From: Motacilla alba alba
Lineage: Eukaryota; Chordata; Aves; Passeriformes; Motacillidae
NCBI RefSeq assembly: GCF_015832195.1
Contig: NC_052027.1
Span: 1,364,001-1,428,000 of the forward strand
Length of the DNA: 64,000 bases
Direction: 5' to 3'
In this document: in pieces, positions 33,901 through 45,700 of the stretch
Layout of the letters: every line of letters starts with the position of its first letter
Position numbering within the stretch: the first letter of the stretch is position 1
Notes under the pieces: model-generated
What the model was told of the DNA's origin: nothing
What the model saw: the letters and a program-made list of their open reading frames with translations, nothing else
The model's database searches: none
Made by a program: the position numbers and the translations under genes

Positions 33901-36900
33901 TGGGATGTTGCATAAGCCGGGCCTGCGCCGCAGCTCCCGGCGCACGGGGGTGAGAGGAGGAGGATGGAGGGAGCCTTCCCTCGCCGCTTCCTGGCATTGT
34001 CATTTCAAGACAGACCCTTCACGGTATTTAAATGCAGGGTTCTTTCTTCCCTCCCCACCCTCCCCGAAAAATTTAATTAGAAACAGCAGTAGGCTGGTTA
34101 TGTAATGTGATTAATTGCAGCATTAGAGTGAAAAAATATAGGGCATACAGGTCTTAAAGATTCACATGCAAAGTCATGTGTGGGAGTGAGAGAGGCAAGG
34201 GTGAAACGCAAGACTTATCTGTTTGATTAGGTGCTTTTCACGGGGCAGTGATTTATTCCCTGAGTAATTTTGTCAGAGGAATCTGCAGATAGCTAAAGAA
34301 AAAAAAATAAAAAGGAACAAATAAACAGGCAGGAGGCAACGAGCCAAAAGTGCTTTCACAGCACCTCTAAAGGTTAGTGTTGTACCTGGGAGCATGGTGT
34401 TCCCTCAGCTGCAGACCTGCCCCTTAAAGCACTCACTCACACCCATAAAAAGGAGGTTTTCCCCTGACTCATGATGAAGGAGCTGCAGACACTGCAGCTA
34501 AACTTTCACTATGCTGGAACGTTATTCCAGGGAACATGTGAGCCTTCAGATGAATTCTTTTCCCCCTGCCTTTTGTGAGCCTCTCGGCAGGGAAGCCCCG
34601 GATTCCAGGCTAGCATTCCCTCCCACCGGTGACCTCCAAGCACCCGACGCTGAGGGCGCAGCGCTGGAAACGCTGTTGATTAAATCCAGCCTAGTTCAAT
34701 AATGGCAAGAAGTCAGCAGCGTGTTTGATTGCTCCAGTTCCTACACGGCTCGGCTGCAGAACAGCGGCTGTTGGGGTCTGAGTGAGCTCCGCTCTCCTAA
34801 GCTGGGCTCTGCCACCACTGAAGAGGCACCGCTGGCTGGATTTTAGCACTGCAGCTCTTCGGAGGGAAACAACTGCTGTTAATATTCATGCAAGGGGGGG
34901 AGATGAAAAGGCACCGAAGAAGGGAGCTCGTGGCAGGGTACCAAGGATGTCTCAGCAGGTTTTATCCTCTGCTCTTGCTGGGAAGAGGAGGGTTCACAGC
35001 CTGAGTGCAGCTGTTCTCACACCACAGATATTCTCCGGCATTGCCTTTATGCCAGCTATGCCTCAGCTCCATTCTGAGGCTCCACTGAATCAAGTATTAA
35101 TTCGAGGCAGCCTGAGCTCCTTCTGAAGTGAAGGCTCTTCCCTCAGTGAGCTCAGTCTAGCTCTAGAAAACTTAATTTCTGGCAGCCTTAGCTGTAAAGC
35201 CATGGCTGGAAACACAAAAACCTCCAGACTTGTTCTCTTCTGAATAAAAGCTTCATTTGTTACAGCTGTGCAATGATTTCAGAGGTTTCGGATTCGTCAA
35301 GCAGCTAAATGCCAAGATTAATTTAAAAACAGCTTTACAATTACCTTGAGTTTGCATCTTCTTTCTTGCTTTACTAATAAGCAAAACACTAAATGATTCA
35401 TATTAGAAAAGAGATTTCAACAGTCTTCTCAGGGAGGCCGGGAGCTCACTCCAAGTGATAAATGCAGAAATTCCCTCCCACGAGGCTTCCAGTCCTAACT
35501 GGAGCCATAGTGTGAGAGTGAGTGAGTGGGCCAGGAAGTGCCAGGCCATGAGCTGGGTTTGTGCAGCTACTCAGCCTTGCAATATTCCTCAGCTGCTTTC
35601 CTGCCTTTCTAAAGCCTTCCTCTCCCTGTACACGATAGCCAAGCATGAAACACATCCCTGGAGTCAGCATTTGACTTCACCTGTCCCAGTGCATGTGTTC
35701 CATACCACTTGAGCACATTTCCTTCTGTAGAACCTACCTGGAGACAATTAGAGGGACAGATCCTGAAGATGCTGCTTTCCCCAGTGAAACTTTCCCTGGA
35801 ACCATTTTCCAGTGGAAACTTTTTTTCTCTCTTAGAAACTGGACAAAGAAAATTTGTTCAGGTTTCTCAGTGCTAAGTGCACGGTAAAATATCTCTTGAA
35901 GAAATCACGATCAAAGCTCACACAATTAGAGACAAACCAAAATCAAGGGCACCTTTACTGAAGCTCATTAAAAATATCCTTTGTACTGCTCTCCTGTGTG
36001 GCACCCAAAGTCTCTTGAATACTGTGGTCTAATGAGAATGCAGTGAGGGTTTTTTTCCCTCCAGTATTTTTCTTTTCCATAGTTAGCAACTGTCATAGTT
36101 TAATTAAGGGATGTCACAGGCACGGAGCGCTGCCCCGAGATAATCAGACCCTGCTGGTAGATAACTGCTGAGGTGAAGACAAGCAGGAACAGCCACTGTG
36201 CAAGTGCCAAATCATCAAGGGAGGGCAAAGTTCAAAAATGGAACTGACAATCCTTCATTTATAGAGGTGGGAGATGCTTTTGCCAGCCTTTGTGAATGGG
36301 GCCCTCCACCCAGATCTGCCTCACAGCCCTTTCGGAGCTCCTGACTCCTCCCCGGCCTCTTTTTGCTCCCATGTTGTGCCTTGCAGGAAGATTCACTCCA
36401 AAGTATCTCCTGGGTTTCTGCAGCAGCACAGGCGTGCTGCTGGCACAGCCCTTTCCTTGGGGCAGCCACTGACATGCCCTAAGGAAGGATCCCAGCTCCC
36501 ACTTGGGCACCCCTCGGCCGTGAGCCCTGTGTAACTTCACTAGGAACTGACCCCCAGCCATTCAAATCCCTACAAAGGCTCCCACTGCCTTTAATTTAGC
36601 CTTTCAAAGCATGCACGTCTTTATTTGTTAATATTTACCAAAGCCCTTCCAGTCTTTGGCTCTTTGATTTTGCAACCTTTTATGATTCTCACTAGACAAA
36701 GTTTTCTTTTCCTGAAAAACAACCCAGCCCCAACCCAAGCAGCTGCGTGCTCCTCTCTCCTGCTGTTTGTGCTTGCTTTCATGGGAAGCTTGTCTCCCTC
36801 TCCTTTCCCTTTTCCACCCAGGTCATTATCGATCTGATCATTCCAGCAGCAGTTTTGTGCTAACAGCTGTCTCTGTGCTGTGCCCTCCCATGAATCCATG

Positions 36901-39737
36901 ACCTGCTAACCATCCTGATTTCTCGCTTCTTGCCCTTGCTTGGGTTCATTCACAGATCACACAACAGTTTTTTAGAGGGGTGGTCTACGCTTTATTTCAC
37001 CAATTACTTCTATTTCTCAACTTCTGTAGCACAACACTTTACAGGTTCCCCATCTCTTCAGAATTATCTTCCAGTTAATGTACAGGTACTGTATTTCCAA
37101 CAAATATTTCCTTTTAACAGAAAATGTGCCCTAAAAATGGCATGCTGGAGTACCTGATTGATCAGTTCATCAACACAAAGGGCTCTGAAGATGGCTGGAT
37201 GGGGCTCAGGTCCAGGCTCAATCCCTACTCCTGATGAGGAGCCCACCAGCCACACAGAAATAAAATAAAACCTCTCTTTGGAATTATAACACTTTGTACA
37301 ATTTTCCCATGGCACTGGGGACAGTGCCAGCATGGGGCTACAGCATTTTCAGACTCCACAGGTCAAGCAAGATGGATAATTTTTCCTGGATCCTGGCTGA
37401 TCCCTCACTGCATTATTAACAAACAGCTGTATTTTGACCGGCTTTGATGTAAACTTTATCTGGCCCAGTGGTGAGGTTCTTCAAGTGAGACCTCCCCACA
37501 GAGGTCCCTGGGTGAGGGGTTCAGAAAACAATTGTGAGTAACAAAGATGAGCCAAATTAATTCCTTCACTCTGAAAAATGGTGTGTGTCTTCTGAGCCAG
37601 GAAACAAAAGGACTTCCATGGCATTCCCGTACAAAAGTATTAATGATTTCATTTCCGTGAAACCAGCTGCATAAAAAATTCTGTGGCTTTCCCAATAAAC
37701 TGTGATAAAACCAAGCCCCCATACTGCTTAATTGCACTTATTAGCAAGCCAATTGTCTGTCACATTTATTTTGTTATGCGGGCCGTGTTTGTCAGAAAGA
37801 GCACGAGATTTTTAATCAAACTTGTAATAATCACCACAAGACAGATTTTTGAAGGGCACAACTTCACCCAAACAAGCACATTTATCATCCCTGAGGACAC
37901 AGAAGAGGTGGCTGTATCTTGGTATATGAAAACAGCTGGTCGTATAAAGATTTATTTCCTCCATCCTATTCTGACTGAAACGCATTTGCAGACCTGCTTG
38001 GTGGACCTTCGGGTGAGCCTGGGGCTCAGGCCCCTGCCCAGGTGAGGGGAGTCACAACACACAGCACATAAATCATTGGCAGACACACAGATTTACATGC
38101 TCAAAGACTGTCACGTTGCTTCTTCTCCAGCTGGGACTGCTGCATCTCTCTCTACCTGTTCCACCAAACTTCAGCCCCACAGCTCTTCTCTGTCCAGAGA
38201 GCCCGGTCCCACATGGACGTGCTCGGGCAGAGGTCGCGGCGGCGCTGCCTCCCTGGCAGACGCGTTCCCAGTGGACTCTGGCCTCTCCTCGCTGCCACAC
38301 CACCCGTGTCATTGCCCACGAGGTGCCTGGCACGAACATTTCCTAGGCTGCAGAAAGCACCGTGATTGAACTTTCCTTCCAGACGTTTATCTTAATAACC
38401 CACACACATCCTCAGCACGCCACCCTGTTCTTGTTTGTTCCATGAGTATTCCAGACGATCACAAAGGTTGTCCAACACTCTCCACCATAAATCCTCTGTC
38501 TCAAGTTGATTACAACTTTGAAAAGGTTCACTGGCTCTCTCTGCCAAGGAAGCAAGGGAGCAGGGATATTTTATCCATGCTAAAATAATTCTAAAATAGT
38601 TTTTCGTGGAAAGGTCTGATGCCAGCATGTCAACAAAACCCGGCAGTGGAGAGAAGGGTTAGTTCTGCCATCTTAACGATGAGGCCGTTGACCTGATAAG
38701 CTAATAACTGATAAGCTTCTGAGAAGCTGCAGTTGTTGCATTTCTCAGCAGAGGCTTGACAGATGCTCCCAGCTGAATTCCCTGAGAATCTCATCGATGT
38801 GAGGGCCAGTGGGCTCTCCTCTGCAACTGCAGATGCTCTGGGCTGGAGATGGGATATTTAACTTCCTTGGTTTCCTAGGGATCTTTGGGGGTGGAAGCTG
38901 CCCCAGTCAAGCACCAGGAGGGCAACACCTGCACTTGTGTTTGAGAAACTGCAGTTTAATTTAGCTCAAACTATATTTTTTTCAGAAACTGGTAGAGAAC
39001 AGTAGGGCTGGAAGGGAGATTGGGGGCCAGGCAAGGATGTAAGCACAAGCAGCCCTGAGAGGGGAACGCAGAGGAACAAGCTGAAGGACAAAGTCCTGAT
39101 GGGCTCAAGCCCAATGTCTGGCAGTTCCCTTTCAGAGCTTCAACCAGATCCCAAATCTTCTAACTCCCACTGCACTTCCACCATCTGCAAGTGTCCATGA
39201 AACCTTCTGGCCCTGTGCAAAAAGCTGTGAGAGCATGGCTGACTGCCCCAGAGCTGGCTTGGGGTATGTGGGTCTCTTCCAGCCACAGGCAACACCCTGA
39301 GTTACAAAGGTAAAGCAGGGCACCGAGTCCTTGCTCGTTAAGAAACACCCTCCGATCTGCTCACTGGCTAGACAGGGCTCCCTGCAAAAAGCAGGAGATG
39401 AATATCTAATAAGGCTTCTAATCCATGCCCAGAGATAAGCCAAATTAATTTTGCACAGGCATCTCTTTTCAGTCCTGGATTTGGCAGCCACAGAATTGGC
39501 CTTTGAGGAATGTTTCATGTCTGTGCTTTAATCATTTGGGGCTTCACTGTGCCAGCTGTGGTACAAGTGGGGACAATAATGACCAAGGAGACATTTATGT
39601 GTGGCAAAATAGACCCAGCAGCCACTTTTGTGTAGTAAAAAAAAAGATCCAGGTGATTATGAATGGCAGGAGGGCACTGAGGTACCACAGGTGGGTGAGG
39701 GGTGGTCGCTAATGACTCATGGAGGCAATTTAGAGAT
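33901..39737. other. Intergenic DNA with AT-rich, possibly conserved blocks
   Basis: No gene is seen. AT-rich unique blocks lie at about 34020-34330 and 37660-37960, the latter with several TAAT/ATTA cores. Two CTGATAAG GATA-type sites lie 15 bp apart at 38693-38700 and 38708-38715. Confidence 0.45.
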
Positions 39738-40088
39738 TACATGGAGACCCCAGAGCAACCTTCCAGTATCTGAAGTGGGCTACAGAGAAGCTGGAGAGGG
39801 ACCCCACCATGACCTGTAGTGACAGGGCAAGGAATAATGGGTACAAATCAAAAGAAGGAAAATTTAGTTTAGATATTACAAAGTACTTCTTCCCTGTGAG
39901 GGTGGGGAGGCCCTGGCACAGGTTGCCCAGGGAAGCTGTGGCTGCCCCATCCCTGAAAGCATCCAAGGTCAGGTTGGACGGGGCTTGGAGCAACCTGGGG
40001 GTAGTGGGAGGTGTCCCTGCCCATGGCAGGGGGGAATGGACAGGATTTAATGTCCCTTCCAACCCCGTAACATTCTATGATTCCATGA
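39738..40088 (+). mobile_element. CR1 LINE 3' fragment, long
   Basis: CAGAGAAGCTGGAGAGGGAC, GTGACAGGGCAAGGAATAAT, CCCTGGCACAGGTTGCCCAG, GGCTTGGAGCAACCTGGGGG and a terminal ACATTCTATGATTCCATG give a continuous CR1 3' end of about 350 bp. Confidence 0.96.
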
Positions 40089-40279
40089 ATTCGGAAAGGA
40101 CGGTGAGTGACCCTTGTGCGCAGCACACGCAGCGAGGCAGCGCTGCGGACGCTCACACACGCGCGTAGGTGCGAAGAAGGAAATGTCACATTCATTTTAC
40201 ACCGTTTCCCACGCTCTTCCATCAGCAGGATCGCTGCCCGGCCGGGACATCCACTGTGTCCCTGGGGAGCGGAATTCAC

Positions 40280-41340
40280 ACCATTTCTGAGGGGGGGTGA
40301 GGTGAGGGGTGAGCGGCGTGCGGCTGCCCCGGGGCCGGGCCGGCTGTGAGGGCGCCTTCCCCGCGGCACGGACCGTGAGGGGCGGGCGCTGTGTGACTGC
40401 CCCGGGGCCGGGCGGGCTGTGAGGGCACGTTGGCCCCGGCGCGCCCGTGAGGGGGACCGGGCGGGCTGTGAGGCACGTTGGCCCCGGCGCGGTCCGTGAA
40501 GGGCGGACCGGGCGGGCTATGAGGGCACGTTGGCCCCGGCGCGGTCCGTGAAGAGCGGACCGGGCGGGCTATGAGGGCACGTTGGCCCCGGCGCGGTCCG
40601 TGAGGATTGGACCGGGCGGGCTGTGAGGGCACGTTGGCTCGGGCGCGGTCCGTGAGGATTGGACCGGGCGGGCTGTGAGGGCACGTTGGCTCGGGCGCGG
40701 TCCGTGAAGGGCGGACCGGGCGGGCTGTGAGGCACGTTGGCTCGGGCGCGGTCCGTGAGGATTGGACCGGGCGGGCTATGAGGGCACGTTGGCCACGGCG
40801 CGGTCCGTGAGGGGCGGGCGCTGCGCGGCCCCGAGCCGCCCCCGCGGCGGCCCCTGAGGGCGGGCCGGGCCATGCGGGGCGGGCTCGCCCGGGCCATGCG
40901 GAGCGGAACGTGACGGGGCCGCGCCGCCGGGGGAGCGGGGGAAGCGCCGCCTCTCGCCCGGCCCGGCCCGGCCAAGCCCCGGCTCCGCACGGGGACGGGC
41001 GGGCGGCCAAGGCGTGTCGCGGGCGTGCGGGCAGCCGGCTCCCGTCCTGTTTCCCTCCCTCCCTCCCGTCAGCCCGGCCCCCGCGGGCACGGCCCGTGTC
41101 CGCCCGCCTTCCTGCCGCCCCCGCCGCCGCCTGGCAGCCGCCCCGCGGGGCTTTCCAGCGCCGCCGCGCCCGGCACGGGGGGGCCAAAAGGCGAGAAAAG
41201 CCCCCAAAACCACGAGCTGCGCCAGCCGCGGGGCCGGGACCGCCTTGGCCGTCCCGTTAGGGGCTGGGGACGGACGGCGTGCAGGGAGCGGCTGCCGCGC
41301 ATCCCCGCCCGTCCCCTGAGCCCGCCGCCGGCCGCGCTGT
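40280..41340. promoter_or_regulatory. CpG island of about 1 kb between the two genes
   Basis: A very GC- and CpG-rich block in otherwise AT-leaning intergenic DNA. Its left half is a 51-52 bp minisatellite and its right half (40820-41340) is unique. It ends sharply at an AT-rich border (AAGATAAAATAAAAACACAG, 41355-41374). It could be an orphan CpG island promoter or enhancer. The 303-aa minus-strand ORF across it is rejected as a gene because the repeat is open in all three frames. Confidence 0.55.
40385..40820. repeat. 51-52 bp minisatellite carrying CACGTT in every unit
   Basis: Eight units carry ACCGGGCGGGCTGTGAGG, CACGTTGGC and GCGCGGTCCGTGAGG-type segments. CACGTT starts at 40426, 40474, 40526, 40578, 40630, 40682, 40733 and 40785, giving spacings of 48, 52, 52, 52, 52, 51 and 52 bp. 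Units are highly similar and differ mainly at GGCCCCGGC versus GGCTCGGGC and at AAGGGCGG versus AGGATTGG, so the array is young or homogenised. Confidence 0.95.
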
Positions 41341-42611
41341 TCTCAGCCATTCCAAGATAAAATAAAAACACAGCACTGCTGGATTTTTATGAGCTAAACC
41401 CCAGGGCTGCCTCATGGGCAGGAATGTCACCCGCAGCCCCGAGAGCGATCCCGGGCTCCCGCGTAGCCTTGGACGCGCCCGCTGCGCCGATCCCGCTCAG
41501 CGCCAATGCCCGAATTCCCCAATTCCCAAAATTCCGGCCCGGCGGAGCGGCTCTGTGCCTTTGGAAATGTTGAGCTCCCCTTTTGCTAAGCACATTCCCC
41601 GGGGATTTCGGGAGGTGCAGCAGGCATTTAAAATAGAAGAACATATGAGATCTTGTTCTTTTCAAAAGGCCTAAGCATGCAGCTGCATAATATTCAAGTG
41701 TTATCCCTGTAATTACATTAGGTTTTACTTTTCACAATGTTAAAAAAAAGTTCAATCAGAACTCCACTTTGCAGAAACTAATATTTCTTTTTTTAACATT
41801 TTATAGATAATATTTTACCTTAAAAATGAACAACACTGCTTCTCAGGCTGTTACCCTGCAGTTTGTTATTTATCAGTGCAGGACTGCAGTTACTTGGGAT
41901 CTGACTGATCCGCCTGACTCGGGCTTGCAAGGACAATGTGATTTTCCAGATTTTATTATGTTGGGAGTTATATATCTGGAACCCAGAGGGCAATTTATGG
42001 CTGCAGCATCACACCTGATGTGCCAGTGCCATTAGTGGCATTCTCGGCTGGTCTTCAATGCTCCATCTGCCCCAGTCAATGCATTATAGTGGTTCAGCAG
42101 AAACTGGTAATTTAGCACAATCGATGTCTTGCTTCCTTGAAGAAAGAAACCTTTCAGAGTTTTTAATTCAATGTCTCCTAATCTTCTGGAGGTATTGTAT
42201 TTCCTCAATATAATCCTGAAAAAAACAATTATTCTTAAATAAAACATGCTTAATATATAAGTGATACCTTAAGTAAAAGTTGAGCCCTGATAGAGCACAG
42301 AGAGATACGATCTCTCTTTAAAACGATACGAAAAGCAGTCCAAATGTGTTCGTGTTTGTTCCAGTAATGAGGGAAAGGTGGTGGTGGTTAACAAGAACCA
42401 AGAGAAAAACCCCCGGCACAGTCATTTTTAAAGTCAAACAGAGGTCGTGCCAAGCCAAGAGGGAAAATGTTTTCTGCTGCATTTTCACATGACATCGAGG
42501 GGGGTGGAGAAGCTGCTGCTGCCTCGCCCTGGCACCAGGAGCATCAATGGGTTAAACCTGAGTGTTCCAGGGCGGGTGCCTTGGCCAGCTGGATGCATGG
42601 AGGAGTGTGGG

Positions 42612-42680
42612 GTATATAAATATAAATATAAATATAAATATAAATATAAATATAAATATAAATATAAATATAAATATAAT
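42612..42680. repeat. (TATAAA)n hexanucleotide microsatellite
   Basis: About eleven TATAAA units in a row, read in the plus direction. A TATG array follows closely. Confidence 0.95.
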
Positions 42681-42691
42681 ATTATTTTTAC

Positions 42692-42698
<7 letters not shown>

Positions 42699-42726
<28 letters not shown>

Positions 42727-42727
42727 T
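42699..42727. repeat. (TATG)n tetranucleotide microsatellite
   Basis: About seven TATG units end in TATACACACACC. Together with the neighbouring TATAAA array this gives a compound AT-rich microsatellite. Confidence 0.95.
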
Positions 42728-45700
42728 ACACACACCATTAAAAAGTGAGTTGACTACAACACAGGGCTTCTTATATTCAAATAAAATTTTTAAGTGCATC
42801 AACAAATGGTTACTGCCAGTACCAGTGACTTTCCCAAGTACCAGTGGCTTTCCCAAACGCCTTTTTGTTTCATTGTACCAATTTTTCTACTCAGTGGCCA
42901 CTTTTTCTAGTACATGTGTGTCTTCGGAATGAGCAGGAAGCTTTTTCCGTGGGGCAAGAGACGGCAAATCCAAATCCCAGCGGGGCTGGTGCAGAGAGTA
43001 GTGCGATGGTAATGTGAAGAAACCTGGAACAATCCCTAACACCCCTTGCCGGGAATCACCCTTCCCATCAAAACCTGTGGAAGAGAAATTGATAGTGCAG
43101 GAATGGAGAAGGTCAAAGAAGGCCCATGAAATATTTGACCATTTTGTATTTAAATCACTTCTCTGTAGCTTGTATGCGAAGTGCCAGCCCGATGCAAATC
43201 AACACTGCTGAGTCACGGCCAGAGTGGGGGAAAAAAAGGCAATTTAAAGTGTGACCCCAGAACATCGTGAGGGAAAGAAAAATCTTTTGAGTTTGGAATT
43301 TGAACCACTCCTTCGTGACAGTCACAGCATGCAATTAGGGGACAGTATATCGAGATAAGGAATGCTGAGAACAACTTTAATCAAACATTTATAAAGCCCA
43401 ATTTATTGTAAATATCAGGTAAGGAACTGCAAAAATATTTTTCATCTCAGCATTTTTCAACAGCTTAAAAAAGAAGCCCTCAACTTCTTAAAGTCAAAGG
43501 TACAGCAGAGCCGATGGGTGAAATTCAGAATAGCAGTAAAGCAGCTATCAGTCGGGGGGTATTTTATATAAAATAAGAATGTATCAATGAAAAGGACATG
43601 ATTTTCTTGTCATTCTGGGTTAATGTCTCTAAATATTTTGGGGTTCATTCTGCAGAGGTTCTGGTGTGAGGCTGCAGGGTTTATCTTAACCCTGTTCTTC
43701 CCAGCTGAGGATGCAGGGCGGTGCTGGAGGGAGTTTGTGGGGACAGGGGGAATAAAGCAGCTTTGCTCCGCTTCAGCCTGCCGTGCCATTCCCCCTGCCC
43801 GTCGCTTTCCGAAGGGAGCCTGGGGCTGGCTCAGCACCGGGGATGGATTTGGAGTGAGGGTTATCACTGTCCTGTGTCCCGCTGGTGCTCGCAGGAGGGG
43901 GGCAAAGTCCTCCCCGTCACTTTGGCGTCACTGGGGCATTTATCTTCAGAGCCCCGTGGTCAGGGAGCTGTACGGGGCAGAGGAGAGAGGTGGGAACGAG
44001 GACTTTGGGCTGCACCGTGGCTGCACCGGCAGGACTGCAGCCCGCGGCGTTGAACTCGGGCTGCTCAGGGGGCTTTGCCGGCTCCCTCGAACTGTGTGAG
44101 GGTGCTGGCTCTCAGTCCCCAGCACAGCTTTTCGCTTCAATTCCCATCCCAGTAGTTCTGGTGGCTGAGGTTTAGAAATCTGTTAGGAGACAATTTTATC
44201 CCTGTTATTTCCTGCCAATCACATCCTTCCACTGTGGCGTTTTCCTGCCATTCCCTCCGAGTTCGAGTGAGGCCACCTGAGAAGATCCCCGGCCGCAGTT
44301 TGTACGGGAGCTCTGCCTCTGAGTGGGTGTTACGAGAAAAACCCCCGAGCGTTCAAATGAAGGACAGGAGCAACAGCTGTAGTAGAGTTTATATTCCAGT
44401 GATCACGGGGCTTTGGGTCGTTTCCTATCTGTTTTTCAGTAACGTGTCTGGTGGTTATAAAATGAGCAGTATTTATCTGACCCGGGAGGCAGAGACATTA
44501 CCTCATTGTCACGGGGTCAGTGGCAATTAGACTGCGAAGCCCAGCCAAGCAGTGCCGCTGGGTACAATAGTCTGTGGCAGGCTTAACCTTTACGGTCACC
44601 GCTGCTGCAGGGGACAGCATCGGAATAGCCGGAGCAGAAATGCCCTTTCCTCCCCAAACCCCTCCCAGGCAGCTCCCACATGCTCCTCCCCGTATATGTT
44701 AGAAGACTGCAATATATTAATTTAGGCAGGATGGACGGCTTAATGATTTATATCGGTCTCGATTTGGAGTTAAAAATTAAGTTCGTCCCCAAAAAGGTGT
44801 AGTAAGGACTGAGTGTAACGCAAGAGCAATAATTTTTAGACATCAGCCAGCTCGTGGTTACTGTAAACACGGTGTGCAAAGGTGAGCAGCCAGGTCAGCA
44901 GCCGTGCCCAGCGTCACCAGCCCAATTTAACCTGCACCTGGAGACGATGACAAGGGCACCGGGGAGCAGCGAAGGAACCTACCCACTGCTGCCCACCAGC
45001 AGCTGAGCCTGTGCTCGAGGGCATTCGGAACTGAAACCAGGTGCTTTTCATCTCTGGAGGTGGCACCCTGATATTTCTGGTCTGTTCACACGCAGTTGCA
45101 CGTCACACACAGCTCCTGTCTGTGGGTGACAGGCTCGAATCACAAGCTAAACCCCAGCTGTGCATTTAAGGGCCATTCACTTTCAGAGAGCACCTTGAAC
45201 AGTCACCCCAGAGGAGCCACTGACTGAGGGATGCTGGTCACAGCTCCTCACTGTTACTCACCAGTGCCCGCAGGGATTTGTCAGGGTGGGCAGGATGCTG
45301 CGGGAATGCGCCGCAGGAGCTGTGCCTCAGCCTGGCCGCCTGCCACCAGGGCTTTCCTGCTCCCTGGAGTCACCCGAACCTCTGATTCACGCTGTCTGCC
45401 TGGCCTGCTCCTGCACCAGCTCATGCACCAGCTCTGGGCTCTTGCTTCAGGAAAACTGAACGTTGTCCCTATTCATTTTTTCACTGTATAAAATGTGGGG
45501 TTTGGCACAGGCTGAGGCAACCCTGGTCTCCCAGAGAGACAAGCTGGGAGAGAGGGGAGGGGACAGCACTGTAAGTACTGTAAAGCATGTCATCTTCCCT
45601 CTTGCTTTACAGCTCCAGTTACTCAGAATTAGGTTGAAGGTGTGGGTAAGGAACAAGATTTTCTCCTACAGCCAGGCTGAATACTAGACCCACAGAAAGA

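Noticed and set aside
40276..41187. 303-aa minus-strand ORF in the CpG island
   Set aside because: The 52-bp unit is read in three different frames along the ORF, so there is no conserved protein repeat; no splice or homology support.
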